Source: Polynucleobacter sp. MWH-UH24A
Lineage (GTDB): Bacteria > Pseudomonadota > Gammaproteobacteria > Burkholderiales > Burkholderiaceae
Reading direction: 5' to 3'
NCBI RefSeq assembly: GCF_018687475.1
Contig: NZ_CP061292.1
Span: forward strand, 496,001-560,000
DNA: 64,000 nt
Shown here: in pieces, positions 29,714 to 39,485 of the stretch
How the letters are laid out: each line of letters begins with the position of its first letter
Numbering within the stretch: position 1 is the first letter of the stretch
Notes under the pieces: generated by a model
Told to the model about the DNA's origin: nothing
The model's input: the letters and a program-made list of their open reading frames with translations, nothing else
Database searches by the model: none
Program-made: the position numbers and the translations under genes

Positions 29714-31156
29714 ATGCGTTATCAATCGACTCGAGGCGCAAGCCCAGAACAATCCTTTCAAGGAATCTTATTAGGGGGCTTAGCGCCCGATGGTGGTTTA
29801 TATTTGCCAACCCACTATCCTCAAGTAACTAGTGCGCAGTTAAATTCTTGGAGGGGCTTGTCGTACCCCGATTTGGCATTTGAAATTATTCGTTTGTATT
29901 GCGACGATATTCCCGCTGATGATTTAAAAGCGTTACTCCGCAAGACCTATACCGCGCAGGTCTATTGCAATGGTCGTCCTAGCGATTTAGCAAGCGATAT
30001 TACTCCCGTGCATTGGTTGGGTAAGGAGCATGGGACGCAGTTAGGTCTCTTATGTTTATCGAATGGTCCAACCCTTGCTTTTAAAGACATGGCCATGCAG
30101 TTATTAGGTAATCTCTTTGAGTACGCATTGCGACGCGCTCAGCAAGACCTCAATATTTTGGGCGCCACTTCTGGAGATACTGGAAGTGCAGCTGAGTACG
30201 CCATGCGAGGTAAAGAGGGTATTAAGGTTTTTATGCTGTCGCCACGCGGCAAGATGAGTCCATTCCAGTCGGCGCAAATGTACTCCTTGCAAGATCCCAA
30301 TATTTTTAATCTGGCTGTCGAAGGGGTATTTGATGATTGCCAAGATATTGTGAAAGCGGTCAGTAATGATTTGGAGTTCAAAGCCAAATACCGGATTGGC
30401 ACAGTGAACTCAATTAATTGGGGTCGGGTTCTAGCTCAGGTGGTGTATTACTTTCAGGGGTACTTGTTAGCAACCGCGTCGAGTAATGAAGAAGTCTCCT
30501 TTGCGGTGCCGTCTGGCAACTTTGGAAATGTGTGCGCTGGGCATATTGCCCGAATGATGGGCTTGCCCATTGCGCAACTCGTAGTGGCTACCAATGAAAA
30601 TGATGTATTGGATGAGTTCTTTAAAACTGGTATTTACCGAGCCCGTAAATCAGCGGAGACTTTGCATACCTCGAGTCCTTCAATGGATATTTCTAAGGCA
30701 AGTAATTTTGAGCGCTTTATCTTTGATTTACTTGGTCGCGATGGCTTGCGCACTGCTCAATTATTTAAACAAGTTGAAACTGAGGGCGGGTTTGATTTAT
30801 CGAACGATCCAGTATTTAAAACCATTTCAAAATTTGGATTTGTCTCTGGGCGCAGCACGCATCACCATCGCTTAGAGACAATTCGAGATATTGATCAACG
30901 CTATGGTGTGATGATCGATACCCATACCGCAGATGGTATTAAAGTTGCGCGAGAATATTTGCAAACAGAGATCCCAATGTTAGTTTTGGAGACCGCTTTG
31001 CCAATTAAGTTTGAGGAAACGATTCAAGAAGCATTGGGTCGTCCGGCTGAATGCCCAATTGCATTTACTGACATTAAAGATAAGCCTCAGCGCGTGACGA
31101 ATATACCAGCTAGCACTTCAACAGTGAAGGCATTTATTCAAGATCACGTTCATTGA
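29714..31156 (+). CDS. thrC: Threonine synthase
   Basis: PLP enzyme converting O-phosphohomoserine to threonine. Length is 480 residues, the long proteobacterial/yeast-like form. The N-terminal MRYQSTRG and the PLP lysine motif in TLAFKDMAMQ are typical, with GATSGDTGSAAEYAMRGK following as phosphate-binding loop. The stop lies at the start of the moeA gene. The order hom-thrC is the common betaproteobacterial one. Confidence 0.96.
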   Translation: MRYQSTRGASPEQSFQGILLGGLAPDGGLYLPTHYPQVTSAQLNSWRGLSYPDLAFEIIRLYCDDIPADDLKALLRKTYTAQVYCNGRPSDLASDITPVHWLGKEHGTQLGLLCLSNGPTLAFKDMAMQLLGNLFEYALRRAQQDLNILGATSGDTGSAAEYAMRGKEGIKVFMLSPRGKMSPFQSAQMYSLQDPNIFNLAVEGVFDDCQDIVKAVSNDLEFKAKYRIGTVNSINWGRVLAQVVYYFQGYLLATASSNEEVSFAVPSGNFGNVCAGHIARMMGLPIAQLVVATNENDVLDEFFKTGIYRARKSAETLHTSSPSMDISKASNFERFIFDLLGRDGLRTAQLFKQVETEGGFDLSNDPVFKTISKFGFVSGRSTHHHRLETIRDIDQRYGVMIDTHTADGIKVAREYLQTEIPMLVLETALPIKFEETIQEALGRPAECPIAFTDIKDKPQRVTNIPASTSTVKAFIQDHVH

Positions 31157-31158
31157 TC

Positions 31159-32421
31159 ATGGCCATCAGCCCATCTCCTGCGTCGAACACTAAACCACCA
31201 TTGCTCAGTGCGGCTGAAGCTCTATCGCATTTGCTAAAAAACCCTGAGCCCGTTGAGGGTCGTGAGTTGGTGCCAACCCAAGATGCGCTAGGACGTGTTC
31301 TTGCTGAGAATATTGTTAGTACGGTTGATGTGCCACCACTCGATAACACGTCCATGGACGGTTATGCGGTAGCCACTCAGGATATTCCGCAGCCCGGAGT
31401 TACCTTAAAAGTGGATCAACGTATTCCAGCGGGATCGGTCGGTGAGCCACTTAAGCCTAAGACCATTGCCAGAATCTTTACTGGTGCGCCAATACCGCCA
31501 GGAGCCGATGCGGTCGTGATGCAGGAGGACTGCACAACTCAGGCTCAATCGGATTTAGTCCAAATTAATTCCATCCCCAGTATGGGGCAGTGGATTCGAC
31601 GGCGCGGCGAGGACCTCAGTGTTGGAAAAGTCGCTTTATCTGCCGGCACTGTTTTAAGACCTCAGCACCTGGGCGTTGCTGCCTCTGCTGGCTATGCAGA
31701 ATTGCCTGTCAAACGCAGGGTCAGAGTAGCTGCCTTTTTTACCGGCGATGAACTGTCCTTACCCGGTGAACCTTTAAAGCCGGGCGGTATTTATAACTCG
31801 AACCGTGACACCTTGTTGGGTCTCATTCGGAGTCTGGGATGCATCGGAACGGATTACGGCATTGTTCCTGATCGATTGGAAGCAACTCGTCAGGCGCTAC
31901 GAACTGCTAGCGAAGATCATGATCTAATTATTACGTCGGGCGGTGTTTCAGTCGGTGAAGAAGATCACATTAAGCCTGCTGTTCATTCTGAGGGGCGATT
32001 GGATTTATGGCAGATTGGCATTAAGCCAGGTAAACCGCTCGCATTTGGAGCGGTTCGTAAACAAAATCAGACAGGCAGTGAGGCATGGTTTATTGGCCTT
32101 CCTGGTAATCCAGTATCTAGTTTTGTGACCTTCATTCTATTTGTTCGTCCATTTATCTTAAAACTTCAAGGGCGATCTGATTTCACACCGCCATCTTTTT
32201 TAGTGCGCGCTGATTTTGATTGGTCAAAGCCAGATCGTCGTAATGAGTTTTTGCGAGTCAAACTAAACGCAGTCGGCGGCCTTGATCTCTTTCCAAATCA
32301 GAGCTCGGGCGTTTTGACCAGCGCAGCCTGGGGGGATGGATTGATTGATTGCCCTGCCGGACAGGGATTTAAAAAGGGTGATATGGTTCGATATATCCCT
32401 TTTAGTGGACTACTTTATTAA
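31159..32421 (+). CDS. moeA: Molybdopterin molybdenumtransferase
   Basis: Inserts molybdate into adenylylated molybdopterin to form the cofactor. It has 420 residues from the ATG at 31159; a TTG two codons upstream overlaps thrC. The family motifs are DVPPLDNTSMDGYA, RIFTGAPIPPGADAVVMQED, the MoCF-binding SGGVSVGEEDH and GLPGNPVSSFVTF. It is followed by moaD and moaE, so three cofactor genes are transcribed with threonine biosynthesis. Confidence 0.95.
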   Translation: MAISPSPASNTKPPLLSAAEALSHLLKNPEPVEGRELVPTQDALGRVLAENIVSTVDVPPLDNTSMDGYAVATQDIPQPGVTLKVDQRIPAGSVGEPLKPKTIARIFTGAPIPPGADAVVMQEDCTTQAQSDLVQINSIPSMGQWIRRRGEDLSVGKVALSAGTVLRPQHLGVAASAGYAELPVKRRVRVAAFFTGDELSLPGEPLKPGGIYNSNRDTLLGLIRSLGCIGTDYGIVPDRLEATRQALRTASEDHDLIITSGGVSVGEEDHIKPAVHSEGRLDLWQIGIKPGKPLAFGAVRKQNQTGSEAWFIGLPGNPVSSFVTFILFVRPFILKLQGRSDFTPPSFLVRADFDWSKPDRRNEFLRVKLNAVGGLDLFPNQSSGVLTSAAWGDGLIDCPAGQGFKKGDMVRYIPFSGLLY

Positions 32422-32430
32422 TTCATCACC

Positions 32431-32688
32431 ATGAAACTGCATTTGCGTTTTTTTGCCTCGATACGCGAGGGCTTAGGTGTGGCGCAAGAGGAGCTTGTGA
32501 TTCCCGATTCGGTAAAAACCATTGCGGATCTTCGTGCTTTCTTAATGATGCGTGGCTCGCCTTGGGCTGACATTTTGTCTAAAGACCGAGTATTGCGTTG
32601 TGCCCTCAATCAGCAAATGGTCAGCGCAGACACTGTTTTATTGGAGGGTGCTGAAGTTGCTTTCTTCCCCCCGGTGACTGGAGGCTGA
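32431..32688 (+). CDS. moaD: Molybdopterin synthase sulfur-carrier subunit
   Basis: Small ubiquitin-like protein that carries sulfur as a C-terminal thiocarboxylate to cyclic pyranopterin monophosphate. Length is 85 residues with a beta-grasp pattern and the essential C-terminal Gly-Gly (FFPPVTGG). One base separates its stop from the moaE start, consistent with the two subunits forming one enzyme. Confidence 0.94.
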   Translation: MKLHLRFFASIREGLGVAQEELVIPDSVKTIADLRAFLMMRGSPWADILSKDRVLRCALNQQMVSADTVLLEGAEVAFFPPVTGG

Positions 32689-32689
32689 T

Positions 32690-33145
32690 ATGCCAGTTCG
32701 TATTCAAGAGCAGGATTTTGACCTAAGTACAGAAATTGCAAATTTACGAGCTGGCGACGGTGCAGTAGGTGCTATCGCTATTTTTGTTGGCACGGTTCGA
32801 GATCTCAATGACGGCACAACTGTTCAACAAATGACCTTAGAGCATTACCCGGGAATGACCGAAGCAGCCTTGCAGTTGATTATTGATCAGGCCAAAGGGC
32901 GCTGGGATCTGAACCAAGCACTGATTATTCATCGGATTGGACCCTTACAGCCGCTCGATCAAATTGTCTTGGTCGCCGTTACCAGCGCCCACCGTGGAGA
33001 AGCCTTTGCTGCATGCGAGTTCATCATGGACTACCTAAAGACACAAGCACCATTTTGGAAGAAAGAAGATACCCCAAATGGTGCTCGCTGGGTTGATGCC
33101 CGCGTTTCAGACGACAAAGCGTTGTCGCGTTGGTCTAAAACTTAG
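32690..33145 (+). CDS. moaE: Molybdopterin synthase catalytic subunit
   Basis: Catalytic half of molybdopterin synthase. Length is 151 residues. The pattern GAIAIFVGTVRDLNDGTTVQQMTLEHYPGMTE is diagnostic, followed by HRIGPLQPLDQIVLVAV and the active-site lysine region FWKKEDTPNGARWVDAR. It is convergent with a small GIY-YIG gene four bases away. moaA, moaC and mog are not in the window. Confidence 0.95.
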   Translation: MPVRIQEQDFDLSTEIANLRAGDGAVGAIAIFVGTVRDLNDGTTVQQMTLEHYPGMTEAALQLIIDQAKGRWDLNQALIIHRIGPLQPLDQIVLVAVTSAHRGEAFAACEFIMDYLKTQAPFWKKEDTPNGARWVDARVSDDKALSRWSKT

Positions 33146-33149
33146 GGCC

Positions 33150-33389
33150 TTACATAAAAAACTGTCTTTTTTGGGAGCGCGGAAGACGCTTAACGGCACT
33201 TTCTGCTTTAGACGCACTTGAGCGGTCTGGGTAAGGCTTTACCTCTAGAAGCTTCACCGGCCCCCGTCCGCGTGTATAACGCGCACCAATCCCTTGGTTA
33301 TGGGCAACGATCCGCTCTTCAAGCTTATTGGTGATGCCTGCGTAATAGCTGCCATCGGCGCATTCAAGTAAGTAAAGATACCAAGCCAT
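33150..33389 (-). CDS. GIY-YIG domain protein (YhbQ/UPF0213 type)
   Basis: A 79-residue stand-alone GIY-YIG nuclease-like domain: WYLYLLECADGSYYAGITNKLEERIVAHNQG and the ARYTRGRGPVKLLE strand, ending in a basic tail. It belongs to the short family that includes E. coli YhbQ, whose physiological role is not settled. The ATG at 33389 is preferred over an upstream in-frame start four codons earlier. Confidence 0.88.
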   Translation of the reverse strand: MAWYLYLLECADGSYYAGITNKLEERIVAHNQGIGARYTRGRGPVKLLEVKPYPDRSSASKAESAVKRLPRSQKRQFFM

Positions 33390-33413
33390 CGCACATTGCA
33401 TTGAAATAAAAAA

Positions 33414-33441
33414 CTTGAATAATGAAGGTTTACCCCCATAT
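33414..33441 (+). promoter_or_regulatory. Sigma-32 heat-shock promoter of clpB
   Basis: CTTGAA, 14-bp spacer, CCCCATAT: an almost exact match to the RpoH consensus. It is 43 bases before the clpB ATG. Confidence 0.85.
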
Positions 33442-33483
33442 TCTAATTAGACTCTTTAATTAGTAAATTAATTTATATAAATC

Positions 33484-36087
33484 ATGCGGATAGATAAACT
33501 AACCACTAAATTCCAAGAAGCATTAGGGGATGCACAAAGCCTTGCCCTAAGTAACGATAACCAGTTCATTGAGCCCGAGCATTTGCTTCTTGCGATGGTA
33601 CGTCAGCAGGATGGCGGGGCGCGAAGCTTATTAACACGGGCGGGCGCTAATGTTGCTGGGCTGGAAAAAGCTGCTGAGGCGATGATTGCTAAATTACCCC
33701 AGGTCCAGGGTACTGGGGGCGATGTTCAGATTGGTCGAACTTTATTAAATTGGCTTAATCAAACCGAAAAGGAAGCGAGTAAGCGCGGTGATCAGTACAT
33801 TGCTGGCGAGTTATTCCTATTGGTTTTGGCAGACGATAAAGGGGAGTTGGGTAAGGCGGCTCGCGAAAACGGTTTAAGCCGTAAGGCTTTAGAGGCGGCA
33901 ATTGATTTGGTTCGTGGCGGTGAGTCAGTCAACTCAGCCGATGCCGAAGGCCAGCGTGAGGCCTTAAAGAAATACACCCTCGATTTGACGGAGCGCGCTC
34001 GGCTCGGAAAACTTGATCCGGTGATCGGGCGAGATGATGAGATTCGGCGTGCCATTCAAATTCTTCAGCGACGCAGTAAAAATAATCCAGTCTTAATTGG
34101 CGAACCTGGAGTCGGTAAGACCGCGATCGTCGAAGGCCTGGCGCAACGCATTGTGAACGGTGAGGTGCCGGAAACATTGAAAGACAAGCGTGTTCTGGTG
34201 TTGGATATGGCCCTTTTATTAGCCGGCGCAAAGTATCGTGGTGAATTTGAAGAGCGTTTAAAAGCAGTGCTCAATGATGTGGCAAAAGATGAAGGCCGCA
34301 CCATTATGTTCATTGACGAGATTCATACGATGGTTGGGGCTGGTAAAGCCGATGGCGCGATGGATGCTGGCAATATGTTAAAGCCAGCGCTAGCTCGAGG
34401 TGAGCTCCACTGCATCGGCGCCACCACGCTTGATGAGTATCGTAAATACATTGAAAAAGATGCCGCACTAGAGCGCCGCTTTCAAAAAGTCATGGTTGAT
34501 GAGCCAAGCGTTGAAGCAACGATTGCAATTTTGCGCGGCTTACAAGAGAAATATGAGCTGCATCACGGCATTGAGATTACAGACCCTGCGATTGTAGCTG
34601 CAGCTGAGCTCTCTCACCGCTATATCACTGACCGGTTTTTGCCTGATAAAGCGATTGATCTAATTGATGAGGCCGGTTCTCGTATCAAGATGGAAATTGA
34701 TTCAAAGCCTGAGGTCATGGATAAGTTAGATCGCCGTCTGATTCAGTTAAAGATTGAGCGTGAAGCGGTTAAAAAAGAAAAGGATGATGCCTCCAAAAAA
34801 CGCCTAGATCTCATCGAGGAAGAAATTACCCGTTTGGGTGCAGAGTATGCCGATCTTGAAGAAATTTGGAAGGCAGAAAAGGGCGCAGCCTTAGGTGCCG
34901 CCTCCGTGAAGGAAGAGATTGATCGCGTTAAAGCTGAAATCGCAAAGTTACAGCGCGAGGGTAAGCTCGAGAAGGTCGCTGAATTGCAATACGGTAAATT
35001 GCCCGAACTCGAGCAAAAGCTGAAGTCAGCTGCTGCTGCTGAAGCAAAGGCCGAACAGAAAGATTCAGGCCGTCCGAAACTACTTCGCACACAAGTTGGT
35101 GCTGAAGAAATTGCGGAAGTGGTCTCGCGTGCGACCGGTATTCCCGTTTCGAAAATGATGCAAGGTGAGCGCGACAAGCTCTTAAAGATGGAAGAGCATT
35201 TGCATGAACGTGTTGTGGGGCAGGATGAGGCGATCCGTGCTGTATCGGATGCAATTCGTCGCTCTCGCGCCGGTCTTTCCGAAGAAAATAAGCCCTATGG
35301 TTCATTCATGTTCCTAGGACCTACAGGCGTTGGTAAGACCGAGTTGTGTAAAGCGTTGGCTGAGTTTTTATTTGATAGCGATGACCGATTAATCCGGATT
35401 GATATGAGCGAGTTTATGGAAAAGCACAGCGTCGCTCGCTTAATTGGGGCTCCCCCTGGATACGTAGGTTACGAAGAGGGTGGTTATCTCACTGAGCAGG
35501 TTCGTCGTAAACCCTATAGTGTGATTTTATTTGACGAGATTGAAAAAGCGCATCCTGACGTATTTAATGTGTTGTTGCAGGTATTAGACGATGGGCGACT
35601 AACCGATGGTCAGGGACGCACAGTCGATTTTAAAAACACCGTGATTGTGATGACCAGTAACATTGGTTCTCATTTGATTCAGTCAATGACAGGTAAAAAT
35701 CAAGCTGAGGTGAAAGAAGCAGTTTTTGGTGAGCTCAAAAATCATTTCCGTCCTGAGTTCTTAAACCGAGTCGATGAGATTGTGGTTTTTCATGGGTTGG
35801 ATCAAAAGAACATTGCCTCGATCGCAAAAATCCTCTTGCAAAACCTCTCAGAGCGGTTAGCCCGCCTTGATATGCAACTGGACATCAGTGATGCAGCGTT
35901 GAATAAATTAGCAGAAGTTGGTTTTGACCCTGTTTTTGGGGCTAGACCACTCAAGCGTGCCATTCAGCAGCACATTGAAAATCCGGTATCGAAGATGATC
36001 TTGGAGGGCAAATTTGGCCCACAGGATGTGATTCCAGTGGATGTGGATAAAAAGGGCGATTTCAGCTTTTCACGTCTCGTCCATTAA
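33484..36087 (+). CDS. clpB: ATP-dependent disaggregase ClpB
   Basis: Hexameric AAA+ chaperone that threads aggregated proteins with DnaK. Length is 867 residues. Domains in order: ClpN repeats (1-150), AAA-1 with Walker A GEPGVGKT (about 206), a long coiled-coil middle domain (about 410-525, rich in Lys/Glu), AAA-2 with [19 protein letters not shown] (about 610) and a C-terminal D2-small domain. No IGL/IGF ClpP-binding loop is seen, which fits ClpB and not ClpA. Expression by sigma-32 is indicated by the upstream promoter. Confidence 0.97.
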   Translation: MRIDKLTTKFQEALGDAQSLALSNDNQFIEPEHLLLAMVRQQDGGARSLLTRAGANVAGLEKAAEAMIAKLPQVQGTGGDVQIGRTLLNWLNQTEKEASKRGDQYIAGELFLLVLADDKGELGKAARENGLSRKALEAAIDLVRGGESVNSADAEGQREALKKYTLDLTERARLGKLDPVIGRDDEIRRAIQILQRRSKNNPVLIGEPGVGKTAIVEGLAQRIVNGEVPETLKDKRVLVLDMALLLAGAKYRGEFEERLKAVLNDVAKDEGRTIMFIDEIHTMVGAGKADGAMDAGNMLKPALARGELHCIGATTLDEYRKYIEKDAALERRFQKVMVDEPSVEATIAILRGLQEKYELHHGIEITDPAIVAAAELSHRYITDRFLPDKAIDLIDEAGSRIKMEIDSKPEVMDKLDRRLIQLKIEREAVKKEKDDASKKRLDLIEEEITRLGAEYADLEEIWKAEKGAALGAASVKEEIDRVKAEIAKLQREGKLEKVAELQYGKLPELEQKLKSAAAAEAKAEQKDSGRPKLLRTQVGAEEIAEVVSRATGIPVSKMMQGERDKLLKMEEHLHERVVGQDEAIRAVSDAIRRSRAGLSEENKPYGSFMFLGPTGVGKTELCKALAEFLFDSDDRLIRIDMSEFMEKHSVARLIGAPPGYVGYEEGGYLTEQVRRKPYSVILFDEIEKAHPDVFNVLLQVLDDGRLTDGQGRTVDFKNTVIVMTSNIGSHLIQSMTGKNQAEVKEAVFGELKNHFRPEFLNRVDEIVVFHGLDQKNIASIAKILLQNLSERLARLDMQLDISDAALNKLAEVGFDPVFGARPLKRAIQQHIENPVSKMILEGKFGPQDVIPVDVDKKGDFSFSRLVH

Positions 36088-36127
36088 GCGTTTTGGAGGA
36101 TCGGGCGACTGGCGCTAAACTAGTGCC

Positions 36128-37375
36128 ATGTCGCTTGCCCAAGGCAGTTTTTACTCCAGTGATAACCGTACGATCGGCTTAATCAGCCTCGCGCACGGTA
36201 CCTCGCATTTTTATCATTTAGTTCTCCCCCCACTTTTCCCCTGGTTGAAGATCGAATTTGGCTTGTCGTATGCCGAGCTTGGTTTGTTGATGACCGTGTT
36301 CTTTGTGGTTTCCTGCATCGTGCAAGCATCTTCAGGTTTTCTAGTCGATCACAAAGGTGCTCGTCCGGTCTTGTTCGCTGGGATTGGATTATTGGCTTTA
36401 TCCGCAGTGACCTACGCTGTGAGCTCAAGCTATTTGGGGTTAATGATCGGTGCAATTTTGATGGGGTGCGGTAATGGTGTTTTTCATCCGGTCGATTACA
36501 CCTTAATCAATCATAAAATTTCAGCAAAACGATTACCGTACGCCTATTCCTTTCATGGAGTCACCGGTTATCTCGGTTGGGCTTTGGCCCCAGTTTTTAT
36601 GGTGGCTATTGCAGAGCTTGCAAATTGGCGCACAGCGATGATGGCAGCTGCGATCTTGGCGATCTCAGTTCTTATATTAATCTGGTTTAACCGCGACTTA
36701 CTGACGGATGATGCCAAGGAGCGTCAAGCCAGTAATTTGGCAAATGCACGCAAGGAAGATCCCAACCATCAACCGCTGGGAACTTTTGATTTCTTAAAGT
36801 TACCTGCTGTTTGGTTATGTTGGCTCTTTTTCTTTTTTAGTATGGTGGCAATGTCGGGTATTCAATCGTTTGCCCCTAGTGCCTTGTTTAAGACCTATGA
36901 AATCTCGGTTGCCTCTGGTAACTTTTTTCTAACCCTATTAGCCCTTGGAACTGCAGGTGGTATGTTGTTTGGTGGTTATCTGGCAAGCCGCTTTGCTGCG
37001 CCAGAACTTACCGTAGTCATCTGTTTATTTGTTAGTGCACTGATGTCGGTAATTATTGGGGCGGAGTTAGTATCGGCCGCCTTGATTCCTACCTTGTTTA
37101 TTGTGATTGGCATTGGCTTGGGTATTGCAGCACCATCACGTGATTTAATGATTCGCTCCGCAACACCGCAAGGTGCCTCTGGTCGAGTCTATGGCATTGT
37201 TTACTCAGGCATCGATCTTGGCGCCTCAGTGGGTCCGCTCGCCTTTGGTATTTTGTTAGATGCTGGCAGACCTAATTGGCTTTTCTTGGGCGTTGCCTTT
37301 ATTCAATGCTTGATTATCTTTACAGCGTTTAGAGTCGCAGGTAGCATTCCCAATCGACCGGCTGCGGCCAGCTAA
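36128..37375 (+). CDS. Major facilitator superfamily transporter
   Basis: A 415-residue polytopic membrane protein with about 12 predicted helices and a central hydrophilic loop (about 190-225). The motif DHKGARPVLFAGIG after helix 2 resembles the MFS motif A. The N-terminus HGTSHFYHLVLPPLFPWLKIEFGLSYAELG is reminiscent of the fosmidomycin-resistance (Fsr) type of exporters, but the substrate cannot be deduced. It lies 40 bases after clpB, on the same strand. Confidence 0.85.
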   Translation: MSLAQGSFYSSDNRTIGLISLAHGTSHFYHLVLPPLFPWLKIEFGLSYAELGLLMTVFFVVSCIVQASSGFLVDHKGARPVLFAGIGLLALSAVTYAVSSSYLGLMIGAILMGCGNGVFHPVDYTLINHKISAKRLPYAYSFHGVTGYLGWALAPVFMVAIAELANWRTAMMAAAILAISVLILIWFNRDLLTDDAKERQASNLANARKEDPNHQPLGTFDFLKLPAVWLCWLFFFFSMVAMSGIQSFAPSALFKTYEISVASGNFFLTLLALGTAGGMLFGGYLASRFAAPELTVVICLFVSALMSVIIGAELVSAALIPTLFIVIGIGLGIAAPSRDLMIRSATPQGASGRVYGIVYSGIDLGASVGPLAFGILLDAGRPNWLFLGVAFIQCLIIFTAFRVAGSIPNRPAAAS

Positions 37376-37389
37376 TGCCTATTTCCATA

Positions 37390-37411
37390 TGATGAAATAT
37401 TGATTTCATCA
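37390..37411. repeat. 22-bp perfect inverted repeat after the MFS gene
   Basis: Arms TGATGAAAT and ATTTCATCA separated by four bases. No T-run follows on the plus strand, so it is a weak terminator candidate in that direction; it may instead be an operator. The rest of 37412-37566 is AT-rich with no gene that I can support. Confidence 0.6.
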
Positions 37412-37566
37412 GATAAAAAGATGGAGAAATCAAAATTAGCAGCCAATTTCATTTTGCAACTCATTATTTCGTATTACAAAAATTAATTCGTAAGTAATTG
37501 AATTAATTACATAAGTTTTTTTCCATTTACTCCAACTTTTCAAGCTTTAATAATAGTTAGCTCTCT

Positions 37567-37602
37567 AAACTCTTATATAAGACATAAGAGTTTGGGTTTT
37601 TT
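37567..37602 (+). terminator. Terminator-like hairpin in the aceA leader
   Basis: Perfect 10-bp stem AAACTCTTAT / ATAAGAGTTT with a 7-nt loop, followed by GGG and six Ts. It is mostly A-T pairs, so its strength is uncertain. It ends about 47 bases before the aceA start. Confidence 0.55.
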
Positions 37603-37648
37603 AAGCCCTCGTCGACATCAATTTTTATCTTGAATGAAGGAGAGCAAT

Positions 37649-38947
37649 ATGGTGACTCGTAAAGCAGAAGCAGCAACAATTCAAAAGGATTGGGATACTA
37701 ATCCACGTTGGCAAGGGGTAAAGCGTGGTTATACCGCTGAAGATGTTGTGCGTCTTCGGGGTTCTGTTCGTCCAGAGTACACCTTGGCGAGACAGGGCGC
37801 AGAGAAATTATGGAATTTAGTCAATAACGAAGCCTATGTAAATTGTTTGGGCGCGTTAACTGGCGGTCAAGCCATGCAGCAAGTAAAAGCTGGCGTTAAA
37901 GCAATCTACTTATCAGGTTGGCAAGTGGCCGCTGATAACAATACCTATGCAGCAATGTATCCAGATCAATCACTCTATCCAGTGGATTCCGTACCGAAGG
38001 TGGTTGAGCGGATCAACAATACATTTGAGCGCGCCGATCAAATTCAGTGGTCAAAAGGTATTAATCCAGGCGATCCTGGTTACATCGATTACTTTGCTCC
38101 AATCGTTGCCGATGCCGAAGCTGGCTTTGGCGGTGTTCTTAATGCATATGAATTAAGTAAAGCATTAATTAAAAATGGCGCAGCTGGTGTGCATTTCGAA
38201 GACCAATTGTCATCCGTTAAAAAATGCGGACATTTGGGTGGTAAGGTGCTATTACCCACTCAAGAGTCAGTGCAAAAATTAATTGCCGCTCGTTTGGCTG
38301 CGGATGTGATGGGTGTACCAACGATTATTTTGGCCAGAACCGATGCCGAGGCTGCTGATCTATTAACTTCAGACTACGATGAAAACGATAAACCGTTCTT
38401 AACGGGCGAGAGAACCCCTGAGGGTTTTTATAAAACCCGTAAAGGTTTAGGACAGGCGATTTCTCGTGGTTTAGCGTATGCGCAATATGCTGATATGGTC
38501 TGGTGTGAGACCGGTACTCCCGATTTGGATTTTGCCAAGAAGTTTGCTGAGGCAATTCGTGAGAAGTTTCCAGGAAAAATGTTGGCTTATAACTGCTCGC
38601 CATCCTTTAACTGGAAGAAGAACTTAGACGATGCAACGATTGCTAAGTTTCAACGTGAGTTGGGTGCTATGGGTTACAAGTACCAATTCATTACTTTGGC
38701 CGGTATCCATTCGATGTGGTACAACATGTATGACCTTTCGCAAGACTATGTCAAGCGCGGTATGACAGCCTATGTTGAGAAAGTTCAAGAACCCGAGTTT
38801 GCAGCGCGTGATCGGGGTTATACCTTTGTTTCCCATCAACAAGAGGTTGGTACTGGATATTTTGACGATGTCACCACCGTTATTCAGGGTGGCAAATCAT
38901 CAGTGACTGCGTTGACTGGGTCGACTGAAGAAGAGCAATTCCATTAA
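37649..38947 (+). CDS. aceA: Isocitrate lyase
   Basis: Cleaves isocitrate to glyoxylate and succinate, the entry to the glyoxylate shunt used for growth on acetate, fatty acids and PHB. It has 432 residues from the ATG at 37649, which has AAGGAGAG at ideal spacing; an in-frame ATG at 37634 overlaps that ribosome-binding site. The active-site motif KKCGHLGG is present with the family WQVAADNN and NYDGSP-like surroundings. Malate synthase is not nearby. A terminator follows. The leader carries a terminator-like hairpin, a possible control point. Confidence 0.96.
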   Translation: MVTRKAEAATIQKDWDTNPRWQGVKRGYTAEDVVRLRGSVRPEYTLARQGAEKLWNLVNNEAYVNCLGALTGGQAMQQVKAGVKAIYLSGWQVAADNNTYAAMYPDQSLYPVDSVPKVVERINNTFERADQIQWSKGINPGDPGYIDYFAPIVADAEAGFGGVLNAYELSKALIKNGAAGVHFEDQLSSVKKCGHLGGKVLLPTQESVQKLIAARLAADVMGVPTIILARTDAEAADLLTSDYDENDKPFLTGERTPEGFYKTRKGLGQAISRGLAYAQYADMVWCETGTPDLDFAKKFAEAIREKFPGKMLAYNCSPSFNWKKNLDDATIAKFQRELGAMGYKYQFITLAGIHSMWYNMYDLSQDYVKRGMTAYVEKVQEPEFAARDRGYTFVSHQQEVGTGYFDDVTTVIQGGKSSVTALTGSTEEEQFH

Positions 38948-38983
38948 TGATTCATCCGCCCAATCGGCGGATTATGCAGTTGT

Positions 38984-39034
38984 GAAAGGCGCTTACAGCA
39001 TCTCAAAAGGGTGACTTAAGCGCCTTTCTGTTTT
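38984..39034 (+). terminator. Terminator after aceA
   Basis: Perfect 12-bp stem GAAAGGCGCTTA / TAAGCGCCTTTC with a 21-nt loop, followed by TGTTTT. A smaller CCGCC/GGCGG hairpin lies just upstream at 38957-38971. Confidence 0.75.
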
Positions 39035-39046
39035 ACAGTAGTACTC

Positions 39047-39475
39047 ATGAGCGATTGCATACTTTGTAAAGAAGATGGCGGCCACATCATTTGGCGGGGC
39101 GACGACGCTCGCGTGGTTCTGGTCGATGCACCTGATTTACCTGGCTATTGCCGGGTGATTTGGAATCGACATATCGCTGAGATGAGTGAGTTATCGCGTA
39201 TCGAACGAGAAATCTTGATGGCTTTAGTGGATGTGGTTGAGTTTGCTGTGCGGCGCGTGATGCGGCCTCAAAAAATAAACTTAGCCTCATTGGGTAATCA
39301 AGTTCCACATCTTCATTGGCATGTGATCCCTCGTTTTGCCGATGACCCCTATTTTCCTGATTCGATTTGGTCACCGCGGCATCGCGATACGACTCATGCC
39401 GTTCTCAAGTCGCGACGTGAGCTCGCTAAGGGGATTCCTGAGGCGATCCGTTTGGGGATTGCCGATTTGGCGTAA
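39047..39475 (+). CDS. HIT family protein
   Basis: A 142-residue histidine-triad nucleotide-binding protein, probably a nucleotide phosphoramidase or hydrolase. The triad motif is in PHLHWHVIPRF (about 107-117), and CILC at the N-terminus with a second site could bind zinc. The C-terminus is longer than in HinT and resembles the betaproteobacterial HIT diadenosine-type proteins. The natural substrate is not known. Convergent with the DUF1841 gene, ten bases away. Confidence 0.88.
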   Translation: MSDCILCKEDGGHIIWRGDDARVVLVDAPDLPGYCRVIWNRHIAEMSELSRIEREILMALVDVVEFAVRRVMRPQKINLASLGNQVPHLHWHVIPRFADDPYFPDSIWSPRHRDTTHAVLKSRRELAKGIPEAIRLGIADLA

Positions 39476-39485
39476 CCATTAATCG

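Noticed and set aside
34743..35177. Minus-strand open frame within the ClpB middle domain
   Set aside because: Ser/Phe-rich product is the mirror of the Lys/Glu-rich coiled coil; no independent evidence.
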